This document shows, piece after piece, positions 1 to 6,198 of a stretch of 9,408 bases of DNA. Source of the stretch: UBA12088 sp041920275 (lineage in GTDB: Bacteria; Patescibacteriota; Minisyncoccia; Phycocordibacterales; UBA12088). Both the position numbers and the translations under genes were made by a program. Numbering within the stretch: position 1 is the stretch's first letter; the number at the start of each line of letters is the position of its first letter. The DNA is taken from positions 1 to 9,408 of the forward strand of contig JAYRSE010000005.1 of assembly GCA_041920275.1 (NCBI GenBank). The letters are read 5' to 3'. Below the pieces are notes generated by a model. It searched no databases, had not been told where the DNA came from, and worked only from the letters and a program-made list of their open reading frames with translations.

Positions 1-72
1 AAAGGAGCGAGACAGCAGTGTGCCTACGCACACTCTCGTCGAGGATCGAAAGGCGGAGCCATGCGCCGACCG
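1..72. repeat. Direct repeat, copy 1 (about 72 bp, window-edge truncated)
   Basis: This stretch is nearly identical to 182-252, differing by a few substitutions and one indel just after the internal hairpin. The hairpin is a 7-bp stem (17-23 with 28-34) around a CTAC loop. The copy may continue left of the window. A reading frame from base 2 to the TGA at 143-145 is open and would give a charged, Glu/Arg-rich tail, but all three forward frames are open for 35 or more codons here, so coding is not established. The element could be an interspersed intergenic repeat or the end of an upstream gene that was partly duplicated. Confidence 0.8.
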
Positions 73-181
73 CAGGGAGGAGCAGGCGAGCCGTGGTCGA
101 GAGCACTTGATCGTTGAGGAGCCGCCGCAGGCGGAGACGAAATGATCTAGTGACTCGTGACCGCTCCTCGGTCTCGGCTCC

Positions 182-252
182 AAAGGAGCGAGACAGCAGT
201 GTGCCTGCGCACACTGCGTCGAGGATCGAAAGGCGGAGCCATGCGCCGACCG
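182..252. repeat. Direct repeat, copy 2 (about 71 bp)
   Basis: Second copy of the repeat at 1-72, offset by about 181 bp. Its hairpin is longer than in copy 1, with 8 bp (197-204 with 209-216) around a CTGC loop; the change from T to G-containing sequence at the right arm adds a C-G pair. A further small hairpin formed by GCTCC (177-181) and GGAGC (185-189) overlaps its left edge. The 109-bp spacer between copies carries another hairpin (122-126 with 130-134) and no supported gene. Confidence 0.8.
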
Positions 253-269
253 TGGTGAAGAAGAGTGGT

Positions 270-313
270 AAATAATTACGGTATTAATACAGGTATTAAT
301 ACTGTAATAATTT
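270..313. repeat. 44-bp AT-rich near-perfect inverted repeat
   Basis: Arms 270-290 and 293-313 pair over 21 positions with one mismatch (274/309) and one G-T (280/303), around a 2-nt centre. Inside lie two direct copies of GGTATTAATAC (280-290 and 292-302), each containing the 10-bp palindrome GTATTAATAC. The element is strikingly AT-rich against its GC-rich surroundings and directly overlaps the putative promoter of the tRNA gene. It could be an operator with paired half-sites, a terminator for an upstream transcript (no T-tract is visible), or a cruciform/protein-binding site. Confidence 0.85.
303..311 (+). promoter_or_regulatory. Extended -10 promoter for tRNA-Thr
   Basis: TGT followed by AATAAT, one base from the consensus TATAAT, with the extended TGN element. 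The hexamer ends at 311, so transcription would start near 318, about one base before the mature tRNA 5' end. The spacing matches other promoters in this window. It lies in the right arm of the 270-313 inverted repeat. Confidence 0.5.
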
Positions 314-318
314 CGAAG

Positions 319-391
319 GCCGAGGTAGCTCAGTTGGTAGAGCAATGCATTCGTAACGCATAGGTCGCGGGTTCAAGCCCCGCCCTCGGCT
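319..391 (+). tRNA. tRNA-Thr (anticodon CGU)
   Basis: A 73-nt cloverleaf can be folded by hand. The acceptor stem is 319-325 with 384-390 (GCCGAGG/CCTCGGC, 7 bp). The D arm is GCTC 328-331 with GAGC 340-343, and the D loop contains GG. The anticodon loop TTCGTAA (350-356) has anticodon CGT at 352-354, which reads ACG (Thr). The variable loop is AGGTC, and the T arm is GCGGG/CCCGC around TTCAAGC (372-378). Position 73 is T and no CCA is encoded, so CCA must be added by a nucleotidyltransferase. The last anticodon-stem pair is an A349-C357 mismatch, whereas a normal pair would be expected. A hairpin terminator follows within 10 nt. Confidence 0.95.
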
Positions 392-398
392 CTGAAAT

Positions 399-424
399 GA
401 ACCCCGCATGGTGCGGGGTTTCGT
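399..424 (+). terminator. Hairpin terminator after tRNA-Thr
   Basis: AACCCCGCA (400-408) pairs with TGCGGGGTT (412-420), a 9-bp stem with a TGG loop that can be extended by a G-T pair. Only three T residues follow, so termination may be incomplete. The hairpin separates the tRNA from the prfB promoter that begins directly after it. Confidence 0.65.
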
Positions 425-432
425 GCTATAGT
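424..432 (+). promoter_or_regulatory. Extended -10 promoter of prfB
   Basis: TGC followed by TATAGT. The hexamer ends 7 nt before the ATG at 439, so the predicted transcription start is at or next to the A of the start codon. This implies a leaderless prfB mRNA. No convincing -35 is visible because that space is occupied by the terminator hairpin. Confidence 0.6.
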
Positions 433-438
433 ATACCC

Positions 439-1314
439 ATGAACGAACAGGAGACTGTGCAACGTATCGCTGAGATAGAGGGCGCCATGTGTTCGCCTGA
501 CTTCTGGAAGGACTCCAAGCGCGCACAGGAGCTCATCGCGGAGCTTCAGGACCTGAAGGCGGTCGCGGAGGGTGGCACCCCCTACGACAAGTGTCGCGCG
601 ATCGTTGCAATATACGCCGGTGCGGGGGGTGATGATGCTGAGGATTTTGCAGGTATGCTTTTTCGCATGTATCAAAAGCTCGCTGAACGCAAAAACTGGA
701 ATTGGCACCTCTTGCACGATCACGAGAACGATCATGGCGGGTACCGCAGTCTTGCGTTCGAGGTGGAAGCGAAAGGCGCGTACGGTGCACTGCGTGGTGA
801 GTACGGCGTACACCGACTCGTGCGAATATCACCTTTTAACGCCAACGCAAAACGGCAAACGTCATTTGTGCTGGTCGAGGTGTTGCCGGTCATCGAAAAG
901 CATAAACTTGATATTCCGGAGAGTGACCTTGAGATATCGTTCGCCCGTTCTTCCGGTCCGGGCGGACAGAATGTGAACAAGCGCGAAACCGCCGTACGAA
1001 TGACCCATAGGCCGACGGGCATTTCGGTGCATTGTCACGGAGAGCGCACGCAGGAGGCGAACAGGGAAAAGGCGCTCGCGATCATTGAGGCCAAACTCAT
1101 GCGTCGTATGGAAGAGGAACGCAAGGAAACGCTCGCTGAGCTTACGGTCGATCCGGGAAAGATAGAGTGGGGAAGCCAGATGCGCTCATACGTCCTTCAC
1201 CCGTACCAGATGGTCAAGGATCATCGCACCGGTGTTGAAACAAGTAACACTGAAGCGGTGCTTGAGAAAGGCGAGTTGGACGCGTTCTTGGAGGCGGATG
1301 TGCCGGTCGCTTGA
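439..1314 (+). CDS. prfB: Peptide chain release factor 2 (RF2), compact N-terminal domain
   Basis: RF2 ends translation at UAA and UGA by recognising the stop codon in the ribosomal A site and triggering peptidyl-tRNA hydrolysis. The 291-aa product has the RF2 discriminator SPF at residues 131-133 and the catalytic GGQ at 175-177 within SSGPGGQNVN. The C-terminal WGSQ.RSYVL and DHRTGVET blocks are typical of RF2. It is much shorter than the usual roughly 365 aa. By eye, the helical domain 1 has lost its first helices and a stretch of roughly 50 residues between LQDLK (about 36-40) and the AGAGG block (60-64). The reading frame is continuous, so the programmed +1 frameshift autoregulation seen in many prfB genes is absent. 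The start is placed at 439 rather than 397 because the upstream ATG would translate the terminator hairpin and precede the promoter. The gene ends in TGA, a codon RF2 itself reads. Confidence 0.95.
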   Translation: MNEQETVQRIAEIEGAMCSPDFWKDSKRAQELIAELQDLKAVAEGGTPYDKCRAIVAIYAGAGGDDAEDFAGMLFRMYQKLAERKNWNWHLLHDHENDHGGYRSLAFEVEAKGAYGALRGEYGVHRLVRISPFNANAKRQTSFVLVEVLPVIEKHKLDIPESDLEISFARSSGPGGQNVNKRETAVRMTHRPTGISVHCHGERTQEANREKALAIIEAKLMRRMEEERKETLAELTVDPGKIEWGSQMRSYVLHPYQMVKDHRTGVETSNTEAVLEKGELDAFLEADVPVA

Positions 1315-1335
1315 TCTCCGGTGCGAGAAAGGTGA

Positions 1336-1349
1336 CCCCCCCCTTTTTT
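1336..1349 (+). other. C8T6 homopolymer tract downstream of prfB
   Basis: Eight C followed by six T begin 21 nt after the prfB stop. Only weak pairing (for example a 4-bp GGTC/GACC with a large loop) precedes the T run, so it is a poor fit to an intrinsic terminator, although the T run could still contribute. It sits just upstream of the ftsE promoter. Confidence 0.4.
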
Positions 1350-1364
1350 CCGCACACGATCCCA

Positions 1365-1373
1365 TGGTATACT
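1365..1373 (+). promoter_or_regulatory. Extended -10 promoter of ftsE
   Basis: TGG followed by TATACT. With the usual spacing, transcription starts near 1380, giving a leader of about 46 nt before the ftsE ATG. No good -35 is visible; the upstream region is the C8T6 tract and ACACGATCC. Confidence 0.55.
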
Positions 1374-1425
1374 GAGTGACGATACGGTTTCGGCCGACGA
1401 CGCGCACGGTCACCCACCATCTCGT

Positions 1426-2106
1426 ATGATCTATTTCGACAATGTTTCCAAGGAGTATGCGGATCATTCACGCGCACTGCACGAAGTGACCCTGTCCGTG
1501 AATCCCGGCGAATTCGTTTCCATCGTGGGTCACTCGGGCGCGGGCAAGACCACGCTCCTCAAACTGCTTCTTGCGGAAGATCGACCGACCGAAGGTGCGG
1601 TGTATTACCACTCTACGGATATCCACCATCTTCGTCGCAGCCACCTCACACAGTATCGCCAGAAGATAGGCACCGTTTTCCAGGACTTCCGTCTGCTCCC
1701 CAACCGTACCGCGTACGAGAACATAGCGTTCGCCATGGAGGCCGCGGGTCGTGATGATGAGGAGATCGAGACCGACGTGCCGTACGTGCTCGAACTTGTG
1801 GGCCTCCGAGAAAAAATGTGGAGCTTTCCGCGAGAACTGTCGGGTGGAGAGCGACAACGGGTCGCCATCGCGCGCGCGATCGTCAACCAGCCCGACGTCA
1901 TCATTGCCGACGAACCGACCGGAAATCTCGATCCGATCAACACCTACGAGATCGTGCAGATATTGAAAAAGATCAACGATCTCGGCACCACGGTCCTGCT
2001 TACGACCCACAACAAGGGAGTGATAGACAACCTCGGCCGCAGGGTCATTACCATGGATTCGGGCAGGATGGTGCGGGACGATGCGAGTGGCAGGTATGTG
2101 CTGTAG
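1426..2106 (+). CDS. ftsE: Cell division ATP-binding protein FtsE
   Basis: FtsE is the cytoplasmic ATPase of the FtsEX complex, which uses an ABC-transporter architecture to transmit conformational change across the membrane and switch on peptidoglycan hydrolases at division or elongation sites. The 226-aa product has Walker A GHSGAGKTT at 35-43, the Q-loop at Q86 (VFQDF), the ABC signature LSGGE at 138-142, Walker B VIIADE at 158-163, the D-loop NLD at 167-169, and the switch histidine H195. The length is normal for the family. The TAG stop is 58 nt before the ftsX ATG, which is the expected partner. The region before the ATG has no Shine-Dalgarno-like sequence. The prfB-ftsE-ftsX order supports FtsE over another lipoprotein-exporter-type ATPase. 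Confidence 0.95.
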   Translation: MIYFDNVSKEYADHSRALHEVTLSVNPGEFVSIVGHSGAGKTTLLKLLLAEDRPTEGAVYYHSTDIHHLRRSHLTQYRQKIGTVFQDFRLLPNRTAYENIAFAMEAAGRDDEEIETDVPYVLELVGLREKMWSFPRELSGGERQRVAIARAIVNQPDVIIADEPTGNLDPINTYEIVQILKKINDLGTTVLLTTHNKGVIDNLGRRVITMDSGRMVRDDASGRYVL

Positions 2107-2164
2107 CCCTCCGAGACACAGGCCCACGTCGTTCGAAATTACCGATTAAGTATTGCATTGTACC

Positions 2165-3091
2165 ATGTTCTTATCACTTCGACGCGTCGTGAGGACCGGT
2201 TTCGTCAATTTCTGGCGTAACGGCTTTGTTTCGACCTCTTCCATCGTGGTCATGACGATCACGCTCTTCGTGCTCGGTTCGCTTTTCTTCCTGAACGCGC
2301 TCCTCGATACTTCGCTCGGGATGCTCAAAGAGAAGGTGGACATCAACGTTTACTTTACGCTCGATGCGAGCAGTGAGGAAGTGCAGCGGGTGCATGATCT
2401 GGTCAAGGCGCTTCCGGAGGTGCGTGAGGTCGAGCTTACCACGAGAGAGCAGGCGCTTGAACGCTTCAAGGAACGACACGCGACCGACGAGCTCGAACTG
2501 CAGGCACTTGAGGAGCTTCCCGATAATCCGTTTCCCGCGTCGCTTGCCATTCGCGCGGTCGATCCTTCTCAGTACACCAGCATCAGCACGTTCCTCACGG
2601 AAGATACCGCGATACTCTCCTCAGAAGGTGCGCGCATCGTCTCCAAGGTAAACTACAAAGACAACAAAGCGGCCATCGAACGGTTGCGAGACATCATTCG
2701 CGGTGTCGAGCTTTTCGGACTCGCCTTGTCAGTGGCACTCATCGCTTCGTCCATCATCATCGTCTTCAATACCATTCGTATGGCGATATACATCTCCCGC
2801 GAAGAGATAGCGGTCATGCGGCTCGTGGGTGCGAGCGACATGTACATCCGTGGACCGTTCGTGATCGAAGGAGTGATGTATGGGGTGGTCGCCGCCATTG
2901 TTGCGCTCGTTTCGTTCTATCCGCTCGCACTTTGGCTCGGTCCCCCCACCCAGCAGTTCTTCGGAACGATAAATCTCTTCACGTACTATACCGGTAATTT
3001 CGGTCAAATATTCCTCACCATCATGGGAACCGGTATGTTCCTTGGCGCGCTCTCGAGTTTCCTGGCTGTCAAGAAATATCTCCGGGTCTGA
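2165..3091 (+). CDS. ftsX: Cell division protein FtsX (permease-like)
   Basis: FtsX is the membrane partner of FtsE; its extracellular domain binds and regulates a cell-wall hydrolase or an adaptor. The 308-aa product has a short basic N-terminus, TM1 at about 24-46, an extracellular domain at about 47-180 starting with VDINVYF, then TM2 (182-208), TM3 (231-257) and TM4 (280-302), which is the standard FtsX topology. The cytoplasmic segment REEIAVMRLVGASDMYIRGP (212-231) is the coupling-helix region conserved in the family. The ATG at 2165 is preferred over a TTG at 2153 because FLSLRR fits the usual FtsX N-terminus. No M23 peptidase or EnvC-like partner lies next to it here; pyrG starts 14 nt downstream. 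Confidence 0.93.
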   Translation: MFLSLRRVVRTGFVNFWRNGFVSTSSIVVMTITLFVLGSLFFLNALLDTSLGMLKEKVDINVYFTLDASSEEVQRVHDLVKALPEVREVELTTREQALERFKERHATDELELQALEELPDNPFPASLAIRAVDPSQYTSISTFLTEDTAILSSEGARIVSKVNYKDNKAAIERLRDIIRGVELFGLALSVALIASSIIIVFNTIRMAIYISREEIAVMRLVGASDMYIRGPFVIEGVMYGVVAAIVALVSFYPLALWLGPPTQQFFGTINLFTYYTGNFGQIFLTIMGTGMFLGALSSFLAVKKYLRV

Positions 3092-3105
3092 TCATTGCCA
3101 CACCT

Positions 3106-4842
3106 ATGAGAAAACAGCATGCCAAGGATACTTCGCTCGCTTCAAAGAAGCGCACGCCTCGGCTCTCGCGCGAGAAAGCGGAGGAACGAACCTCCGGAGA
3201 CAAGGATACCAAATACATTTTCATTGTGGGCGGTGTGATGTCCGGTGTCGGGAAGGGGATCGCGACCAGCTCGATCGGCACCATACTCAAAGCGCGAGGT
3301 CTTACGGTGACCGCGCTCAAGATCGATCCGTACATCAATGTCGATGCCGGCACCATGAACCCCACCGAACATGGGGAGGTGGCGGTCCTCTCGGACGGTG
3401 ATGAGTGCGACCAAGACATGTGCAACTACGAGCGCTTCCTCGACGTGACGCTGACCGGCGATAATTACATGACGACCGGCAGGGTCTACCAAACGGTGAT
3501 AGCGCGCGAGCGCAATCTTGAGTATAAGGGTAAGTGTGTGCAGGTGGTGCCCCACATTCCCGAAGAGGTGATCCGGCGTATTAAGCACGCCACACGCAAG
3601 GCGGGTGCGGATGTAGCGGTGATCGAGATCGGCGGGACTGTGGGTGAATACGAGAATATTCTTTTCATCGAGGCGGTGCGCATGCTCAAGCTAAGGCAAC
3701 CCGACGATGTGGTTGTCGTCATGGTGAGCTACTTGCCGGTGCCGAACAAGATCGGTGAAATGAAGACAAAGCCCACCCAGCACGCTGTCCGCACGTTGAA
3801 CAGTAACGGTGTGCATCCCGACTTTATCATCGCGCGGAGCGATCATGCCCTCGACAAAAAGCGAAAGGAGAAAATGGCGCTCTTCTGTAACGTCGCCGAA
3901 GATCACATTGTGAGTGCGCCCGACGTCGACAGTATATACGACGTACCGATCAATTTCGAAAAAGACAAGCTGTCCGACCGCTTGCTGAAACGTTTGCGTA
4001 TCGAGCCGAAGCATCCTTCGGACCTCCGTGCATGGAAAGCGTTCGTGCGCAGATCGAAAGATTCGAGTGAGAAAGTGGCGATCGCGGTTGTGGGAAAATA
4101 CTTTGACACGGGCGATTTCGTACTTTCCGACGCGTACATTTCCGTGCTCGAAGCGATCAAGTTCTCCGCGTACAAACTTGGTGCGCAGCCCGACATTCAT
4201 TGGGTGAACGCCAAAGATTTCGAAGGAGGTGTGGATCCGAGCGAGCTTGCGTGGGCGGACGGAATACTGGTTCCCGGCGGGTTTGGCAATGCCGGGGTGG
4301 AGGGAAAGATCGAGGTTGTCAAGTATGCGCGCACGCACGGAGTACCGTACTTCGGCATCTGCTACGGTATGCAGCTTATGGTCGTTGAGTATGCGCGCCA
4401 TGTGCTTTCGCACCCGAGGGCGCATACGGTCGAGGTTGATCCAAATACCCCGGACCCGGTGATAGACATCATGCCGGAACAAAAAAAGCTCATTGCGGCC
4501 GGGCACTATGGCGGCACGATGCGGCTTGGTGCGTACCCTGCGGTGTTGAAGCGCGGCACGCTCGCTCGTACGCTCTATGGAGCGGAGATCGTGGAAGAGC
4601 GGCATCGTCACCGGTACGAAGTGAACCCCGAGTACATTCAAGAGCTTGAGTCTGCCGGACTTGTCTTTTCGGGCACCAGTCCCGACGGCACGCTCATGGA
4701 AATAGCCGAGTTGCCGAGCTCGGTACATCCGTTCTTTCTGGGCACACAGTTCCATCCGGAATTCACCGCGCGTCCGCTGCATCCGCAGCCGCTCTTCACC
4801 GGTTTTGTGAAAGCCGCCCTTGCGCGAAGGTCAAAGCGATAG
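3106..4842 (+). CDS. pyrG: CTP synthase (glutamine hydrolysing) with basic N-terminal extension
   Basis: CTP synthase aminates UTP to CTP using ATP and ammonia from glutamine, the last step of pyrimidine ribonucleotide synthesis in the cytoplasm. The 578-aa product has the synthetase domain with P-loop GVMSGVGKGIA (K50), the KIDPYINVDAGTM and HGEVAVL blocks, VEIGGTVG-like EIGGTVGEYEN, and KTKPTQH. The C-terminal class-I glutamine amidotransferase domain has the nucleophile C419 in GICYGMQ and the catalytic H550/E552 in HPEF. Compared with the 545-aa E. coli enzyme there is a lysine/arginine-rich extension of about 32 residues before KYIFIVGG. No ATG, GTG or TTG lies in frame between 3106 and the P-loop region, so the extension is probably real. 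It starts 14 nt after ftsX without a visible ribosome-binding site, so co-transcription with ftsEX is likely. Confidence 0.96.
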   Translation: MRKQHAKDTSLASKKRTPRLSREKAEERTSGDKDTKYIFIVGGVMSGVGKGIATSSIGTILKARGLTVTALKIDPYINVDAGTMNPTEHGEVAVLSDGDECDQDMCNYERFLDVTLTGDNYMTTGRVYQTVIARERNLEYKGKCVQVVPHIPEEVIRRIKHATRKAGADVAVIEIGGTVGEYENILFIEAVRMLKLRQPDDVVVVMVSYLPVPNKIGEMKTKPTQHAVRTLNSNGVHPDFIIARSDHALDKKRKEKMALFCNVAEDHIVSAPDVDSIYDVPINFEKDKLSDRLLKRLRIEPKHPSDLRAWKAFVRRSKDSSEKVAIAVVGKYFDTGDFVLSDAYISVLEAIKFSAYKLGAQPDIHWVNAKDFEGGVDPSELAWADGILVPGGFGNAGVEGKIEVVKYARTHGVPYFGICYGMQLMVVEYARHVLSHPRAHTVEVDPNTPDPVIDIMPEQKKLIAAGHYGGTMRLGAYPAVLKRGTLARTLYGAEIVEERHRHRYEVNPEYIQELESAGLVFSGTSPDGTLMEIAELPSSVHPFFLGTQFHPEFTARPLHPQPLFTGFVKAALARRSKR

Positions 4843-4861
4843 TGCGTTAAAGTTACGCACT
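4841..4861 (+). other. Stem-loop overlapping the pyrG stop codon
   Basis: AGTGCGT (4841-4847) and ACGCACT (4855-4861) form a perfect 7-bp stem with a 7-nt loop TAAAGTT. The left arm includes the last two bases of the pyrG TAG stop. No T-tract follows, so it is not a standard terminator. It could act as a transcript-stabilising or processing element, or limit coupling to the next gene. Confidence 0.5.
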
Positions 4862-4887
4862 CCACGTATCGCGTGCAGTGTAGTACC

Positions 4888-6198
4888 ATGTGTGGTATGC
4901 GCGTACGTGATGCGTCTCTCATATCCGATCTCTCGCTCTTGGCGGTGCAAGATTACGAGTACCTTCGGTACACCAACGACCGAAGTCTCAAGGAAGCGTT
5001 CCTTGCGGGCGACCCGATGGAGCCGTACCTTGAGTACCACGATGCAGATCTTTCACACATCGATGCGCGTCTTGCGGATGTGGCCGCCATGGCGGAGCTC
5101 GTCGAGCGTCTCAATGATCCGTTCGTGCGCGTTCCTTATACGGAAAAATTGCGAGAGATGCGCGAGAAGTGCGAGCTCGTTCGTGCCGCACGTATGGGCG
5201 ATGATGCGGCGGTCCTTGATGCGTCACTCAGGCTCTATGGTGATGCGAAGCACGAGTACTTTCAGTACGCACTCGACCGTGTGCGTGAACGTGTCGCTGT
5301 TGTGCGAGAAGTATACGGTGAGCATCCGCTCGTGCAGCCGTGCATCGAAACGCTCGAGCCTCTCGTGTCGGGAGTAAAAACGCCAATTGATGCATCATGG
5401 AGCGCCATTTCGCTTCCCGCGGTTCAGGTATACGCGCGAAGCGAAGCGCTTCCCTCCGAGGAAATACGCCGCATGGTCTATGAGGCGTTCGAACGGTATG
5501 AGATCGATGGGTGGCACGCGGTCGTCGATGCGCCCGGAGAGCGCATGACCTTCAGTACCGATCAGGAACTCGCCACCGTCTTCATCCCGAGCGACGAGGA
5601 CCTCTCTGTCCGCAGGTACCCACTTACTCGCGAGCGGGTCGGTTCGATCATTGCACATGAGGTCGGTGTCCATGTGCGCCGTCGGACGATGGGCGAAAAG
5701 AGCCCGTTACGGCTCCTCGGGTACGGGCTAGCGGGGTACTTGCGCGGGGAGGAAGGTATCGCCACACATGCGGAGCAGGTGCGCGATGGTGCGCGACACT
5801 TTGCGGGCGTGCTCGGGTACCTGTCGGTCGGGTGGGTGCGAGGGCTCGATGGTGTGCCACGCACATTTCGGAGTCTTTTCGAGGTACTCTACCCGTACTT
5901 GGTGATCGCATCACTCGAGCATGCGCTCGTGTATCGAGAAGAGGTGCGAGTGGAGGTGGTGTCTGAGAAGGCGAAGCGCAGAGCGTGGGCGCGATGCGTG
6001 CGTACATTTCGCGGCACCACCGGGACGACGCCCGGCGCATGCTTCACCAAGGACATCGTGTATCTCGAAGGCAACATTGCCATCTGGCAACTGCTCATCG
6101 AAGATCCGACGTGGGTGGACAGGTTTCATCTCGGCAAATATGACCCATCGAACGAGAGTCACGTGACGCTCCTGCGTGAGTTGGGGATGTTGGCGTGA
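4888..6198 (+). CDS. DUF1704 / MATCAP-like HExxxH metallopeptidase family protein
   Basis: The protein of about 436 aa matches the DUF1704 family. Numbered from an alternative GTG at 4873, the zinc-peptidase motif HEVGVH is at 262-267 (HExxxH), followed by GEEGIA at 292-297, which corresponds to the QEGLA/EGLA signature of this family. The SIIAHEVGVHVRR context and the later EVLYPYLV... and ACFTKDIVYLEG blocks are consistent. In animals, members of this family are tubulin tyrosine carboxypeptidases; the bacterial substrate is unknown, and some bacterial members are annotated as flavohemoglobin expression-modulating QEGLA proteins. No signal peptide or membrane segment is visible, so it is probably cytoplasmic. 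The start is uncertain: GTG 4873, ATG 4888 and ATG 4897 are all in frame, and none has a ribosome-binding site. It follows pyrG by 45 nt or less and may share its transcript. Confidence 0.85.
   Translation: MCGMRVRDASLISDLSLLAVQDYEYLRYTNDRSLKEAFLAGDPMEPYLEYHDADLSHIDARLADVAAMAELVERLNDPFVRVPYTEKLREMREKCELVRAARMGDDAAVLDASLRLYGDAKHEYFQYALDRVRERVAVVREVYGEHPLVQPCIETLEPLVSGVKTPIDASWSAISLPAVQVYARSEALPSEEIRRMVYEAFERYEIDGWHAVVDAPGERMTFSTDQELATVFIPSDEDLSVRRYPLTRERVGSIIAHEVGVHVRRRTMGEKSPLRLLGYGLAGYLRGEEGIATHAEQVRDGARHFAGVLGYLSVGWVRGLDGVPRTFRSLFEVLYPYLVIASLEHALVYREEVRVEVVSEKAKRRAWARCVRTFRGTTGTTPGACFTKDIVYLEGNIAIWQLLIEDPTWVDRFHLGKYDPSNESHVTLLRELGMLA

Noticed and set aside
2..145. Open frame entering from the left edge, charged tail ending at TGA 143-145
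   Set aside because: All three forward frames are open in this GC-rich repeat and no family is recognised; the sequence is duplicated outside any frame at 182-252.
1..252. CRISPR array
   Set aside because: Only two repeat copies of about 72 bp with a 109-bp spacer, and no cas genes; the geometry is wrong.
397..438. Start of prfB at the ATG at 397, adding 14 residues
   Set aside because: That segment is the tRNA terminator hairpin and lies upstream of the predicted prfB promoter; RF2 homology begins after the ATG at 439.
296..526. Minus-strand frame across the tRNA and prfB start
   Set aside because: It is the antisense of tRNA-Thr and prfB; its residues are simply the reverse of the tRNA arms.
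3691..4782. Long minus-strand open frame (363 codons) inside pyrG
   Set aside because: It is antisense to well-conserved CTP synthase motifs; long antisense frames are expected from the codon bias of GC-rich genes.
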